From positions 1 through 21,023 of the forward strand of contig JAEEWY010000005.1 of the NCBI GenBank assembly GCA_016291275.1: DNA of 21,023 bases, given 5' to 3'. The DNA is from Methanobrevibacter sp. GTDB lineage: Archaea > Methanobacteriota > Methanobacteria > Methanobacteriales > Methanobacteriaceae. The notes below the pieces were generated by a model that saw nothing but the letters and a program-made list of their open reading frames with translations, made no database searches and was not told where the DNA came from. The stretch's first letter is position 1; the number at the start of each line of letters is the position of its first letter. Shown piece by piece: positions 1-6,587 of the stretch. The translations under genes were made by a program, and so were the position numbers.

Positions 1-6
1 CCAAGA

Positions 7-444
7 ATGGATAATGATTACAACAAATTTTTATACATAGTGATTGAGCCTTATTCAAGAAAATATGGAATAAGATTCATTGAATATGATGAAAACATGG
101 GTGAAAATGACTTTGATTCTGTCATTTCTCCATTGAACCTTAATCAGGAAGTTAATCATATCTTGAATGATATATTTGATGGAAAGGGAATCGAATGGGA
201 CAGGAAATTTGACTTATCCAGCATATATGATATGGACTTAAGCAATAAGAACATTATATTTCCTTTTATCAATGTTCCCCAAGAGTGGATCAATGACTTT
301 TTAGGCATTGAAAAGGAATATGAAATAGACTATGAGAATGATGATATCGGAGAGTCATTCATGGGATTCCTGACTGAAATCAATCCGCAATTCAAGGAAA
401 ATGTATTGGCCGCATCTTCATTTTTGGAAACTCATCAAAAATAA
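7..444 (+). CDS. Hypothetical acidic protein, possibly 5'-truncated
   Basis: I do not recognise this 145-residue protein. It is acidic, has no hydrophobic segment long enough to span a membrane, no signal peptide and no Cys motif, so it is probably cytoplasmic. The middle (about residues 80-100) is hydrophobic and aromatic, with IIFPFINVPQEWINDFLG. The two codons before the ATG (Pro-Arg) keep the frame open to the window edge and no ribosome binding site is visible, so the true start may lie to the left and this may be only the C-terminal part of a longer protein. An AT-rich gap and a TATA-like promoter separate it from the next gene, so the two are probably not cotranscribed. Confidence 0.6.
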   Translation: MDNDYNKFLYIVIEPYSRKYGIRFIEYDENMGENDFDSVISPLNLNQEVNHILNDIFDGKGIEWDRKFDLSSIYDMDLSNKNIIFPFINVPQEWINDFLGIEKEYEIDYENDDIGESFMGFLTEINPQFKENVLAASSFLETHQK

Positions 445-483
445 TAAAATATGGAAAATAATTAAACATAGTTAAATAGAATA

Positions 484-503
484 AAGTATAAATAATATAA
501 ATA
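484..503 (+). promoter_or_regulatory. TATA-like promoter of the 550 gene
   Basis: The stretch AAGTATAAATAATATAAATAA contains a TATAAATA box at about 487-494. A start of transcription about 25 bases downstream would leave a leader of about 35 bases carrying the ribosome binding site at 537-543. The assignment rests on match and spacing only. Confidence 0.4.
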
Positions 504-549
504 ATTATTAATTCAAAATATTTTTGTGATTATATTAAGAGGTTTTAAC

Positions 550-963
550 ATGGCAAATGAAATTACTGTGGAATTAAATGATGAGCAATTAGAAAGATAT
601 CAAATCATGCAAGAAAATGGATTAAGCATTGGTGAAGCTATAGACTTGATTTTCTATTTACGTGATCATTATGGAGTTCGCAATGATCAGCTTCTTGAAG
701 ATAGGCTTGAACACTTAATCATCAAAAAAGCTAAATTAGAAGAGGAAATGAAAAACACTGACAATGATTTAACTGCAGAATTACAAAAAGTAACTGCAGA
801 AATGGATGTCATTGATAAATTAAAAGACACTGCATATGACTTTGAAGCTAAAGAGAAAATCTTGGAAAAAGAGTATGCTCCAATTGATGATACTTATGAA
901 ATGAAGGTTCAAGCACATAAACGTGGAATCAAATGGGGAAAATTCTTCAACAAAATTTTATGA
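550..963 (+). CDS. Hypothetical coiled-coil protein with RHH-like N-terminus
   Basis: I do not recognise this 137-residue protein. The start at 550 is chosen because AAGAGGT (537-543) lies 6 bases upstream; an in-frame GTG at 526 lies upstream of that site and is less likely. Residues 1-45 (ANEITVELNDEQLERYQ, then a helix-turn-helix-like stretch) resemble the strand-helix-helix start of ribbon-helix-helix proteins, but the match is weak. Residues about 50-115 are charged and heptad-like, predicting a long coiled coil. The C-terminus is basic (KRGIKWGKFFNKIL). It has no membrane segment. It may be a small oligomeric DNA-associated or scaffold protein; that is inference. A T-rich tract follows the stop codon. 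Confidence 0.65.
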   Translation: MANEITVELNDEQLERYQIMQENGLSIGEAIDLIFYLRDHYGVRNDQLLEDRLEHLIIKKAKLEEEMKNTDNDLTAELQKVTAEMDVIDKLKDTAYDFEAKEKILEKEYAPIDDTYEMKVQAHKRGIKWGKFFNKIL

Positions 964-1020
964 TTTCACTATTTTTAACCTTTTTTCTTTTCTTTTTTTA
1001 ATATATTTTTTTAACTATTT
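964..1020 (+). terminator. T-rich terminator after the 550 gene
   Basis: Just downstream of the stop there are several T-runs (CCTTTTTTCTTTTCTTTTTTT and a further run of seven) without a convincing hairpin. This is the usual form of archaeal transcription terminators. Confidence 0.45.
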
Positions 1021-1081
1021 TTTAAAATCTTATTTTGTCTTTATTTTAAATTTTAAGCCTTAATAATGCTTTTTTTATATG

Positions 1082-1146
1082 CTTATCTAAAATCATAATT
1101 TCTTTAGATTCTTCAAATATTAGATTCATAAGATAAGTTTTATATA
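1082..1146 (+). promoter_or_regulatory. pyrG promoter with upstream dyads
   Basis: A TATA-like box TTTATATAA lies at 1138-1146. Upstream are an inverted pair ATCTAAA (1086-1092) / TTTAGAT (1103-1109) with a 10-base spacer, and a longer-range pair CTTATCT (1082-1088) / AGATAAG (1131-1137) that ends at the TATA box. These could be operator half-sites, but in DNA this AT-rich short dyads are common. Confidence 0.35.
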
Positions 1147-1254
1147 ATAAATTAAACTAATATTTTATTGAGTATTCATTATGGATTTTTTTATAAGAAA
1201 TTTATGAAAAATTCATATCAAAATCAATATTAAATTTATTAGGAGTGGATTTGT

Positions 1255-2880
1255 CTGACAAAATATATTATTATAACTGGTGGAGTAGTTAGTTCCATTG
1301 GAAAAGGAATTACCTCTGCATCCATTGGCCGTATATTACGTTCCTACGGCTTGAAGGTTGCAGCGATTAAGATTGACCCATACTTAAACTGGGATTCTGG
1401 TACTTTAAACCCATACCAACACGGAGAAGTGTTTGTTACTTACGATGGTATGGAAACTGACCTTGACTTAGGTCACTATGAAAGGTTCTTGGACGTAGAG
1501 CTTCCAGGAATATCAAACATCACTACCGGAAAGGTCTATCAATCTGTTATATCCAAAGAAAGAAAAGGTGATTTCTTAGGAGCTTGTGTTCAGATCATTC
1601 CTCATATCACTAATGAAATCAAGGAAATGGTACGTGAAATCTCCGCTAAGGATGACTATGATGTCGTTCTTGTTGAATTGGGAGGTACCGTAGGGGATAT
1701 CGAAAGCCAACCTTTCCTCGAAGCATTAAGACAATTGAGAAACGAGGAAGGCTCTGAAAACGTTATGTTTGTACACGTAACCTTTGTTCCTTACCTTGAC
1801 GCTGCCGGTGAATTCAAGACAAAACCAACTCAACACTCTTCAAAAGAACTTAGAAGTATGGGTATCAACCCTAACATGATTGTTTTAAGAAGTCAAAAGC
1901 CAATTGATGATGACTTGAAGAGAAAAATCGCTCACTTCTGTGACGTGGAATTTGATGCTGTTGTAAACACTCCTGATGCTCAAACAATCTATGAAGTTCC
2001 TTTAGTATTGGACAGGGAAAACGCTGGCCAGTACATTTCCAACAGAATTAATTTAGGAATTGATTTTGAAAATGACAAGAATACTCTTAATGAATGGGCA
2101 GAAATTGTAGATTCCCTTAAGATTCAAGATCCAGTGGTAACCATTGGTATTGTAGGAAAATATGTTGAATTGGAAGATGCTTATATCAGTATTAGAGAAT
2201 CCTTGCACCACGCAGCAGCGAAAATCGGCGCTAAGATGAATATCGTATACCTCTCATCTGATGTTGATGTGGAAAATGAGGAAGAATTGAATGCTTTCTA
2301 TGATGAGCTTTCCAAACTTGACGGTATTCTCATCCCTGGAGGATTTGGAGACCGTGGTGTAGAAGGTAAGTTAAGTGCTGTTGATTATGCAATTGAAAAT
2401 GAGGTTCCTATTTTCGGTATCTGTTTAGGTATGCAATGTATGGTAATCCAATTTGCAAGAAGAATCGGAATGGACGGTGCAAACAGCAGTGAATTCAAAG
2501 ATGACCTTGAATACCCAGTTATTGACATGATGGAAGAGCAAAAGAAAATCAAGAATATGGGTGGAACCATGCGTTTAGGTGCTTATGACTGTAAATTGAT
2601 TGACGGCACCAGAACCAAAGAGGCATATGGTGAAGACTTCATCCAAGAAAGACACAGACACAGATATGAATACAATAACGAATACAGAGATGTATTGACT
2701 GAAAACGGTCTTGTCATTGCAGGAACCACTCCAGATGACTTCTTGGTTGAAATCGTGGAATTGCCTGACCATCCTTGGTTTATTGGATGTCAATTCCATC
2801 CAGAGTTCAAATCAAGACCAAACAATGCACACCCATTGTTTGCTTCATTTGTAAAGGCATCTTTTGATAATAAGAAATAA
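1255..2880 (+). CDS. pyrG: CTP synthase
   Basis: Glutamine-hydrolysing CTP synthase makes CTP from UTP, ATP and glutamine in the cytoplasm, the last step of de novo pyrimidine nucleotide synthesis. The N-terminal synthetase domain begins TKYIIITGGVVSSIGKGI (P-loop, residues about 2-19) and continues DPYLNWDSGTLNPYQHGEVF and DLDLGHYERFLD. The C-terminal class I glutamine amidotransferase domain has PGGFGDRG, the nucleophile in GICLGMQ (C390) and QFHPEF (H515, E517). At 541 residues it is full length. No ATG, GTG or TTG is in frame between the stop at 1240 and the TTG at 1351, which lies inside the conserved domain. CTG at 1255, 9 bases after AGGAG (1241-1245), is my best start. Alternatives are ATT 1249, or TTG 1251 followed by a frameshift. 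Confidence 0.93.
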   Translation: MTKYIIITGGVVSSIGKGITSASIGRILRSYGLKVAAIKIDPYLNWDSGTLNPYQHGEVFVTYDGMETDLDLGHYERFLDVELPGISNITTGKVYQSVISKERKGDFLGACVQIIPHITNEIKEMVREISAKDDYDVVLVELGGTVGDIESQPFLEALRQLRNEEGSENVMFVHVTFVPYLDAAGEFKTKPTQHSSKELRSMGINPNMIVLRSQKPIDDDLKRKIAHFCDVEFDAVVNTPDAQTIYEVPLVLDRENAGQYISNRINLGIDFENDKNTLNEWAEIVDSLKIQDPVVTIGIVGKYVELEDAYISIRESLHHAAAKIGAKMNIVYLSSDVDVENEEELNAFYDELSKLDGILIPGGFGDRGVEGKLSAVDYAIENEVPIFGICLGMQCMVIQFARRIGMDGANSSEFKDDLEYPVIDMMEEQKKIKNMGGTMRLGAYDCKLIDGTRTKEAYGEDFIQERHRHRYEYNNEYRDVLTENGLVIAGTTPDDFLVEIVELPDHPWFIGCQFHPEFKSRPNNAHPLFASFVKASFDNKK

Positions 2881-2904
2881 TATTTTTATTTCTTACTTTT
2901 TTTT
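2871..2904 (+). terminator. Hairpin and T-run terminator overlapping the pyrG stop
   Basis: TAAGAAATAA (2871-2880) and TTATTTCTTA (2886-2895) form a perfect 10-base inverted repeat with a 5-base loop, followed by CTTTTTTTTAA. The left arm contains the last codons and the stop codon of pyrG. It resembles a factor-independent terminator of bacterial type. Confidence 0.6.
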
Positions 2905-2956
2905 AATTTCTTTTTTTAACTATTTTTATACATTTTAACTCTTTTTTATGATTTTA

Positions 2957-2988
2957 CACAATTGTGATTTTGTGCAATTGTGCAATTG
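2957..2988 (+). promoter_or_regulatory. Candidate operator: palindrome plus tandem CAATTG boxes
   Basis: CACAATTGTG (2957-2966) is a perfect 10-base palindrome. TGCAATTG occurs twice in tandem (2973-2980 and 2981-2988). The three CAATTG cores begin at 2959, 2975 and 2983, so their spacings are 16 and 8 bases. The cluster lies about 30 bases upstream of a TATA-like box (3019-3027) that precedes the ribbon-helix-helix regulator gene, so it may be the binding site of that protein (autoregulation) or of another factor. Confidence 0.45.
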
Positions 2989-3018
2989 ATATTTTTATTT
3001 TTTTCGCATTTCAAATCA

Positions 3019-3027
3019 TTTTATATT
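3019..3027 (+). promoter_or_regulatory. TATA box of the 3083 regulator gene
   Basis: TTTTATATT at 3019-3027 would place the transcript start near 3050, giving a leader of about 33 bases containing the AAAGGGGTAAT ribosome binding site. Confidence 0.4.
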
Positions 3028-3082
3028 GAATCAAGACCTATTTAATAACATATTCAATTAAAAAAATTATTAAAGGGGTAAT

Positions 3083-3661
3083 ATGAGCGAAATAAGTAAA
3101 AATAATAAAGAAATTGGAAAAACAATTGCAACAAAGGTTCCGATAAATATACATAATCAATTGATGAATCTAATAGAAAATGGCGATTACTTAAGCATTT
3201 CAGACTTTCTAAGGGAAGCAATAAGGGAACAGTTGAAGACTTATAAGGTTGCAAATTTCAGGGAAATCAACTATTTCGATGCAAAAAAGGAAGTTGTAAG
3301 CTATTTCATTAAATATGAGGATTGCTTTTTGGATGAGATAGCTATTGATCTGGAACTTGATTTTGAATTGGTTTTAAACATAATCTATGACCTAATACAG
3401 GAAGGAAGAATCGTAAAGATTTCAAATGATGAACTGTTTGAAAAAAGAGGAATGGATAATCATGAAGCTTATCGCTTGAAGGATAATGATGCAGTCTATA
3501 GGATAGAAGGAAAGCGATTGATTGTCGAATCAAGGTCTAAGGATTATGAATTCATCTCTATAAGGCATAATGTTGATTATAAATCTGTTTTTAAAAACAA
3601 TGGTGTAGTGGTTGAAAATGCTTCAGTTATCCTGTCTGAAGCTTATTCATTTATTAAATAA
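3083..3661 (+). CDS. Ribbon-helix-helix transcriptional regulator
   Basis: Residues 15-52 fit a ribbon-helix-helix (CopG/MetJ fold) DNA-binding domain: a short strand (IATKVPINI), helix A (HNQLMNLIENG), then LSISDFLREAIREQL, the usual 'S..DFLREAI' helix. Residues about 60-115 (FDAKKEVVSYFI to LIQEGRIVKIS) look like a winged-helix domain, and the remaining part to residue 192 is a small mixed region I cannot name. The protein is longer than a bare RHH repressor (40-60 residues). The RHH domain should dimerise and bind DNA through the strand. The start has a good site, AAAGGGG, upstream. CAATTG palindromes in its own promoter suggest autoregulation. The regulated genes are unknown; the prepilin peptidase operon downstream is one possibility, nearly 400 bases away. 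Confidence 0.75.
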   Translation: MSEISKNNKEIGKTIATKVPINIHNQLMNLIENGDYLSISDFLREAIREQLKTYKVANFREINYFDAKKEVVSYFIKYEDCFLDEIAIDLELDFELVLNIIYDLIQEGRIVKISNDELFEKRGMDNHEAYRLKDNDAVYRIEGKRLIVESRSKDYEFISIRHNVDYKSVFKNNGVVVENASVILSEAYSFIK

Positions 3662-3804
3662 ACTTTTTTTAATATTCTTATTTTATTTTTTATTTTCTAA
3701 TTTTCTTATTTTCTATTTTCTTCATTTTTTTTAATTTTACATTTTGATTATACTTTTTTAATTAGTCTGAAATTTACGATATGAATTTATTTTTTCTATT
3801 TAAC

Positions 3805-3853
3805 ATCAATTTACACTTTAAAATAAATATAACAATCAATTTGTACTTTAAAA
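3805..3853 (+). repeat. Two-copy 19-base direct repeat, 30-base period
   Basis: ATCAATTTACACTTTAAAA (3805-3823) and ATCAATTTGTACTTTAAAA (3835-3853) differ at two adjacent positions. They start exactly 30 bases apart, about three helical turns, which would suit a protein binding the same DNA face twice. Confidence 0.6.
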
Positions 3854-3950
3854 CTTAAAAAAAGTATCATATTTAAATATAATAAAAAAATAATATTCAA
3901 TTGTCTTATAAAAACAATTTAAATAGTTTAAATTGCTTTTCTTAAGATAA

Positions 3951-4014
3951 AAAATCCTATTTTATCTAATTTCTATTTCTATTTATGGAAAATAGGGTCC
4001 TAAAATAGGATTTT
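3951..4014 (+). promoter_or_regulatory. Inverted-repeat leader structure upstream of the prepilin peptidase
   Basis: AAAATCCTATTTTA (3951-3964) is perfectly complementary to TAAAATAGGATTTT (4001-4014), giving a 14-base stem with a 36-base loop. The loop carries a second AAAATAGG (3989-3996) that competes with the one at 4002-4009 for CCTATTTT (3956-3963), so two mutually exclusive stems are possible. If the TATA-like box at 3906-3913 is used, the structure lies in the 5' leader of the 4050 operon and ends 23 bases before the ribosome binding site. It matches no riboswitch class I know. Confidence 0.5.
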
Positions 4015-4016
4015 GC

Positions 4017-4030
4017 ACTAATTAATTAGT
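4017..4030 (+). repeat. 14-base perfect palindrome
   Basis: ACTAATTAATTAGT is a perfect palindrome lying between the leader inverted repeat and the GGAGGT ribosome binding site (4038-4043). It may be an operator or part of the leader fold. Confidence 0.4.
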
Positions 4031-4049
4031 AAGACTCGGAGGTTTCCTC

Positions 4050-4661
4050 TTGTTTAATGGTATTTTTATTGGGAATGTTCTGGATTTGTTTAATCATTCT
4101 CTTGGCAATTATCATCTTTTAATCAAATCATGTCAAATACATTTGTTCGTTATACTGTTAATTCTTTCAATTGCTGATTATTATGATTTGAAATTTGGAA
4201 TAATTCCCAATAAATTAAGCTTTATTCTAATTGTCTATGGATTAATCTTTAATTTGATATTAAGCATATGCTTCAACAATTATCACATATTCATATTTTC
4301 AATAGCTTTAACTGCTTTAATCACAGTTATTTCATTTCTCCTATGGCATATTGGATTCTGGGGAGGAGGAGACTTTAAGCTATTCATAGGATTGTCTTTA
4401 GCATTATCATTTTTAGACTTGAATATTATCAATTTGAATTATTTCTCAAATCTAAACCTACAAATATTCAATCAATTGATCTTTTATCCAAAGGCAATTT
4501 CCATACTTCTAAATGGCATTTTAATCGCTTTAATATTTATTTTCATATCAATAATCCATGATGCAATTGGAAATAAGAAGCTCAGATATTATTCAAAATT
4601 ATCTATCTTAGATTTTAGCTCAGCATTTAGCCAGATTACTTCCAAAACAGTAAATATTTAA
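4050..4661 (+). CDS. Archaeal prepilin/preflagellin peptidase, catalytic part (A24 family)
   Basis: This is a multi-pass membrane aspartic protease of the A24 family (FlaK/EppA/TFPP group), which cleaves class III signal peptides at the cytoplasmic face of the membrane. The start is TTG 4050, with a near-perfect GGAGGT 6 bases upstream. The two catalytic motifs are present: D-L-K-F-G-I-I-P-N-K (D46) after the first membrane helix, and WGGGDFKLF (D108). I count about five hydrophobic segments in 203 residues. The protein ends in a polar stretch after the last of them, while related archaeal enzymes of this type continue with a further domain. That domain is found in the same frame just beyond the TAA stop (gene at 4683). 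The substrate is probably the class III signal peptide protein at 5018. Confidence 0.85.
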   Translation: MFNGIFIGNVLDLFNHSLGNYHLLIKSCQIHLFVILLILSIADYYDLKFGIIPNKLSFILIVYGLIFNLILSICFNNYHIFIFSIALTALITVISFLLWHIGFWGGGDFKLFIGLSLALSFLDLNIINLNYFSNLNLQIFNQLIFYPKAISILLNGILIALIFIFISIIHDAIGNKKLRYYSKLSILDFSSAFSQITSKTVNI

Positions 4662-4682
4662 AGTTTAGAAGAGGGGATGGTG

Positions 4683-5003
4683 TTGAAAGAGTATTACTTT
4701 AAAAATCAATTTGCATATGACCGGATTAATGAACTAAAGAACAAAAGCAATTCAAATATCAATTTAAAGGCATTAAAAGAGGATGATATCTATTGTTTCT
4801 CTTCACTAAACAGTATGGGATTGACAAAAGAGGATATAAAATTAATAAAGAGCTTATACAAAATGGATTTAATCAAGAATTCTGACTTTAGTATAAGAAA
4901 TGAGATTCCATTCATGCCATTCATTACACTTGGATATATATGTTTTTTAATCTTTGGAGATTTCATAGCCATTATTTCAGGTTTTATAAAACTATTATTT
5001 TAA
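4683..5003 (+). CDS. C-terminal part of the split A24 prepilin peptidase
   Basis: This ORF lies in the same frame as 4050-4661, separated by one TAA and five codons. It has a polar mixed helix/strand part (residues 1-75) and a C-terminal membrane segment starting IPFMPFITLGYICFLIFGD. That arrangement resembles the archaeal A24 C-terminal type II region, in which 'IPF.PF...G' opens the last membrane helix. I read it as the missing C-terminal half of the peptidase, made as a separate chain or the relic of a nonsense mutation. The ATG (4677), GTG (4680) and TTG (4683) in series are all in frame; GAGGGG (4671-4676) is best spaced for TTG 4683, so a separate chain of about 106 residues could be translated. 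Family assignment is from memory of the motif; the frame relation is directly visible. Confidence 0.65.
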   Translation: MKEYYFKNQFAYDRINELKNKSNSNINLKALKEDDIYCFSSLNSMGLTKEDIKLIKSLYKMDLIKNSDFSIRNEIPFMPFITLGYICFLIFGDFIAIISGFIKLLF

Positions 5004-5017
5004 ACTAGGTAAAAACA

Positions 5018-5467
5018 ATGAAAATTATTAATATTGGAAACAAAGGTCAATTATCCCTTGAATATATTTTAAGCTCCATGATAGTTATCTTGATTATCAG
5101 CCTTATCTCTATTCCGATTCTATTAATTGCTATGGATTATTCCAATGATATAATCGATTCAATCAATTCCAAAAGCGAATTGTCTAAAATAACAGATGCA
5201 ATTGACTTTTGCTGCGCCTCTGGAAAGGGATCTAAACGAATTGTATTGGTGGATTTTAATCGGAATGTTGATATAAGATTGCATAATGATGGCAAAAGGG
5301 GATTTGCATCAATAAACTTGAACCTATCAGATGATTCGAAGGAAATCACTAGCTATTTTGATTATAACGGTTTAAATGAAAATATCCATTTATCAAAGGG
5401 ATTTAATAGGATTGCAGTTAAATGGGACGAGGATTCAAATGTGATTGAAGTAAAGAGATTGATTTAA
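5018..5467 (+). CDS. Class III signal peptide protein, pilin-like
   Basis: The N-terminus MKIINIGNKG then QLSLEYIL fits the archaeal class III signal peptide Q-x-S-x-E-x-x-x-L, with cleavage expected between G10 and Q11 and the invariant Glu at +5 (E15). A long hydrophobic segment follows (about residues 16-40), as in archaeal pilins that assemble through this helix. The remaining 100 residues would be outside the cell; they contain an adjacent Cys pair (FCCASGKG) and beta-rich sequence. It starts 14 bases after the peptidase C-terminal ORF and is probably cotranscribed with it, making it the natural substrate. No pilus ATPase or platform protein is adjacent, so it may form a simple pilus with partners elsewhere or be a processed membrane protein. 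Confidence 0.82.
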   Translation: MKIINIGNKGQLSLEYILSSMIVILIISLISIPILLIAMDYSNDIIDSINSKSELSKITDAIDFCCASGKGSKRIVLVDFNRNVDIRLHNDGKRGFASINLNLSDDSKEITSYFDYNGLNENIHLSKGFNRIAVKWDEDSNVIEVKRLI

Positions 5468-5738
5468 TGCTCCTTAATTTCATAATGCTTTTTTTAATAA
5501 ATTTGCTCTTTTCATAAAATATATAAATTAAGTTTTTTATATATAATATGTAGAATAATAATTCTTAATTTTAAAATATTTATAATGAAATTGTTTAAAA
5601 ACTTAAATAAATTTATTATTTAATCTTTATTTTAAAAATTAGGACTTATTTTAATGTAATATTTATTTATAAATTAATTTAGCTTTCTATAGACTGAATT
5701 AAGATAAATTTATATGAAAATTGTTAAAAGAGTTGATT

Positions 5739-6563
5739 ATGATGGATTTAATTACTGGAATAATATTTATAATCCTGTTCCTTATAATTATGGTATTTGC
5801 CTTTTCAATGGGTATTCTATCCCCATATGTAGGTAGAAAGGAAATCATATCCATAATTTTAATAGGATTTGTTCTTGGTGCTATCGGCGGATACTTCTTC
5901 ATTGACCCTATTTATGAAGAAAGCCCATATATTATCGGTAATGTTCAAGGACTGTTCACATTGGATAGTGAAGTGATTAATCTAAACATTCCATCAACTT
6001 CAAACATCAGTGATGTAACAAATAAGATCAGCAATTTAAATGGAGTTAATTCAGTGTCTACAAACGGATTTGAGCTGAAAACAGGGTTCATCAAGAACAG
6101 CACAAAGATTTATGTGGAGAATCATTTAAGAAGCGATTCTGAGATTGAATCCTTTAAGGTAACCAACAATTCCGTAACTGTAGACTTAAAGAATCCTGCA
6201 AGTTCAACCACTACATTAGGTTCCCTTGTAAATTGGCTAAGCAATAGGGCTGGAGTAGGCTCTGAATTCGCTTTTGTCCATATACAAGTGCATGTAAATT
6301 CCAATGATGTGGAAGAGGTTAAGGAGTATTTAAACGAAAGCAATTACAATATAATCTCTATTGAAGGGCCTGTACAAGATACAATTCATTATTTTGAAGA
6401 TCATTTGGCTCCAACTTATGTCATAATGTTCATTACAGGACTTGTAGGGGTAGCAGTAGCTATTGCTGGAGTCTTTGTTGAACCTTTAACTAAATTCACT
6501 AGAAGATTCAAAAAAGACCAAAAAGAAAGAATAAGAACTAGAAGGAATAGAAGAAGACGTTAA
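5739..6563 (+). CDS. Hypothetical membrane protein with extracytoplasmic domain and Arg-rich tail
   Basis: I do not recognise this family. The start at 5739 (ATGATG) has AAAAGAG 6 bases upstream; a TTG at 5721 is less likely. Two membrane helices at about residues 3-25 and 33-53 are followed by a polar domain of roughly 170 residues containing the alternating phrases 'IPSTSNISDVTNKISNLNGV' and 'LNESNYNIISIEGP'. A third helix follows at about 226-248 (YVIMFITGLVGVAVAIAGVF), then a strongly basic tail (FTRRFKKDQKERIRTRRNR). The tail should be cytoplasmic by the positive-inside rule and could bind nucleic acid or acidic lipid. The 24-base gap to the zinc ribbon protein at 6588 suggests one operon. 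The upstream 270 bases are AT-rich spacer with TATA-like words only. Confidence 0.7.
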   Translation: MMDLITGIIFIILFLIIMVFAFSMGILSPYVGRKEIISIILIGFVLGAIGGYFFIDPIYEESPYIIGNVQGLFTLDSEVINLNIPSTSNISDVTNKISNLNGVNSVSTNGFELKTGFIKNSTKIYVENHLRSDSEIESFKVTNNSVTVDLKNPASSTTTLGSLVNWLSNRAGVGSEFAFVHIQVHVNSNDVEEVKEYLNESNYNIISIEGPVQDTIHYFEDHLAPTYVIMFITGLVGVAVAIAGVFVEPLTKFTRRFKKDQKERIRTRRNRRRR

Positions 6564-6587
6564 TTAGTTTATATGAAGGGGGATAAT

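Larger units (their letters stand above)
3662..4049 (+). other. Long AT-rich intergenic leader region
   Basis: This gap of almost 390 bases holds no credible ORF. It contains a T-rich terminator after 3661, two copies of a 19-base direct repeat, TATA-like stretches (including TTATAAAA at 3906-3913), a 14-base inverted repeat and a 14-base palindrome, then the ribosome binding site for the 4050 gene. I see no tRNA or other stable RNA gene. Confidence 0.6.

Noticed and set aside
526..549. GTG 526 as start of the 550 gene
   Set aside because: The ribosome binding site AAGAGGT lies at 537-543, downstream of this GTG and correctly spaced for ATG 550.
1351..2880. CTP synthase starting at TTG 1351
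   Set aside because: This start drops the conserved ITGGVVSSIGKG nucleotide-binding segment, which is encoded in the same open frame just upstream.
3781..3858. 25-codon ORF starting ATG 3781
   Set aside because: No ribosome binding site, composition like spacer DNA, and it only spans the direct repeats.
3662..4049. tRNA or other stable RNA gene in the longest gap
   Set aside because: No cloverleaf elements (T-loop GGTTCRA or similar) or GC-rich segment could be found; the stems seen are AT-rich.
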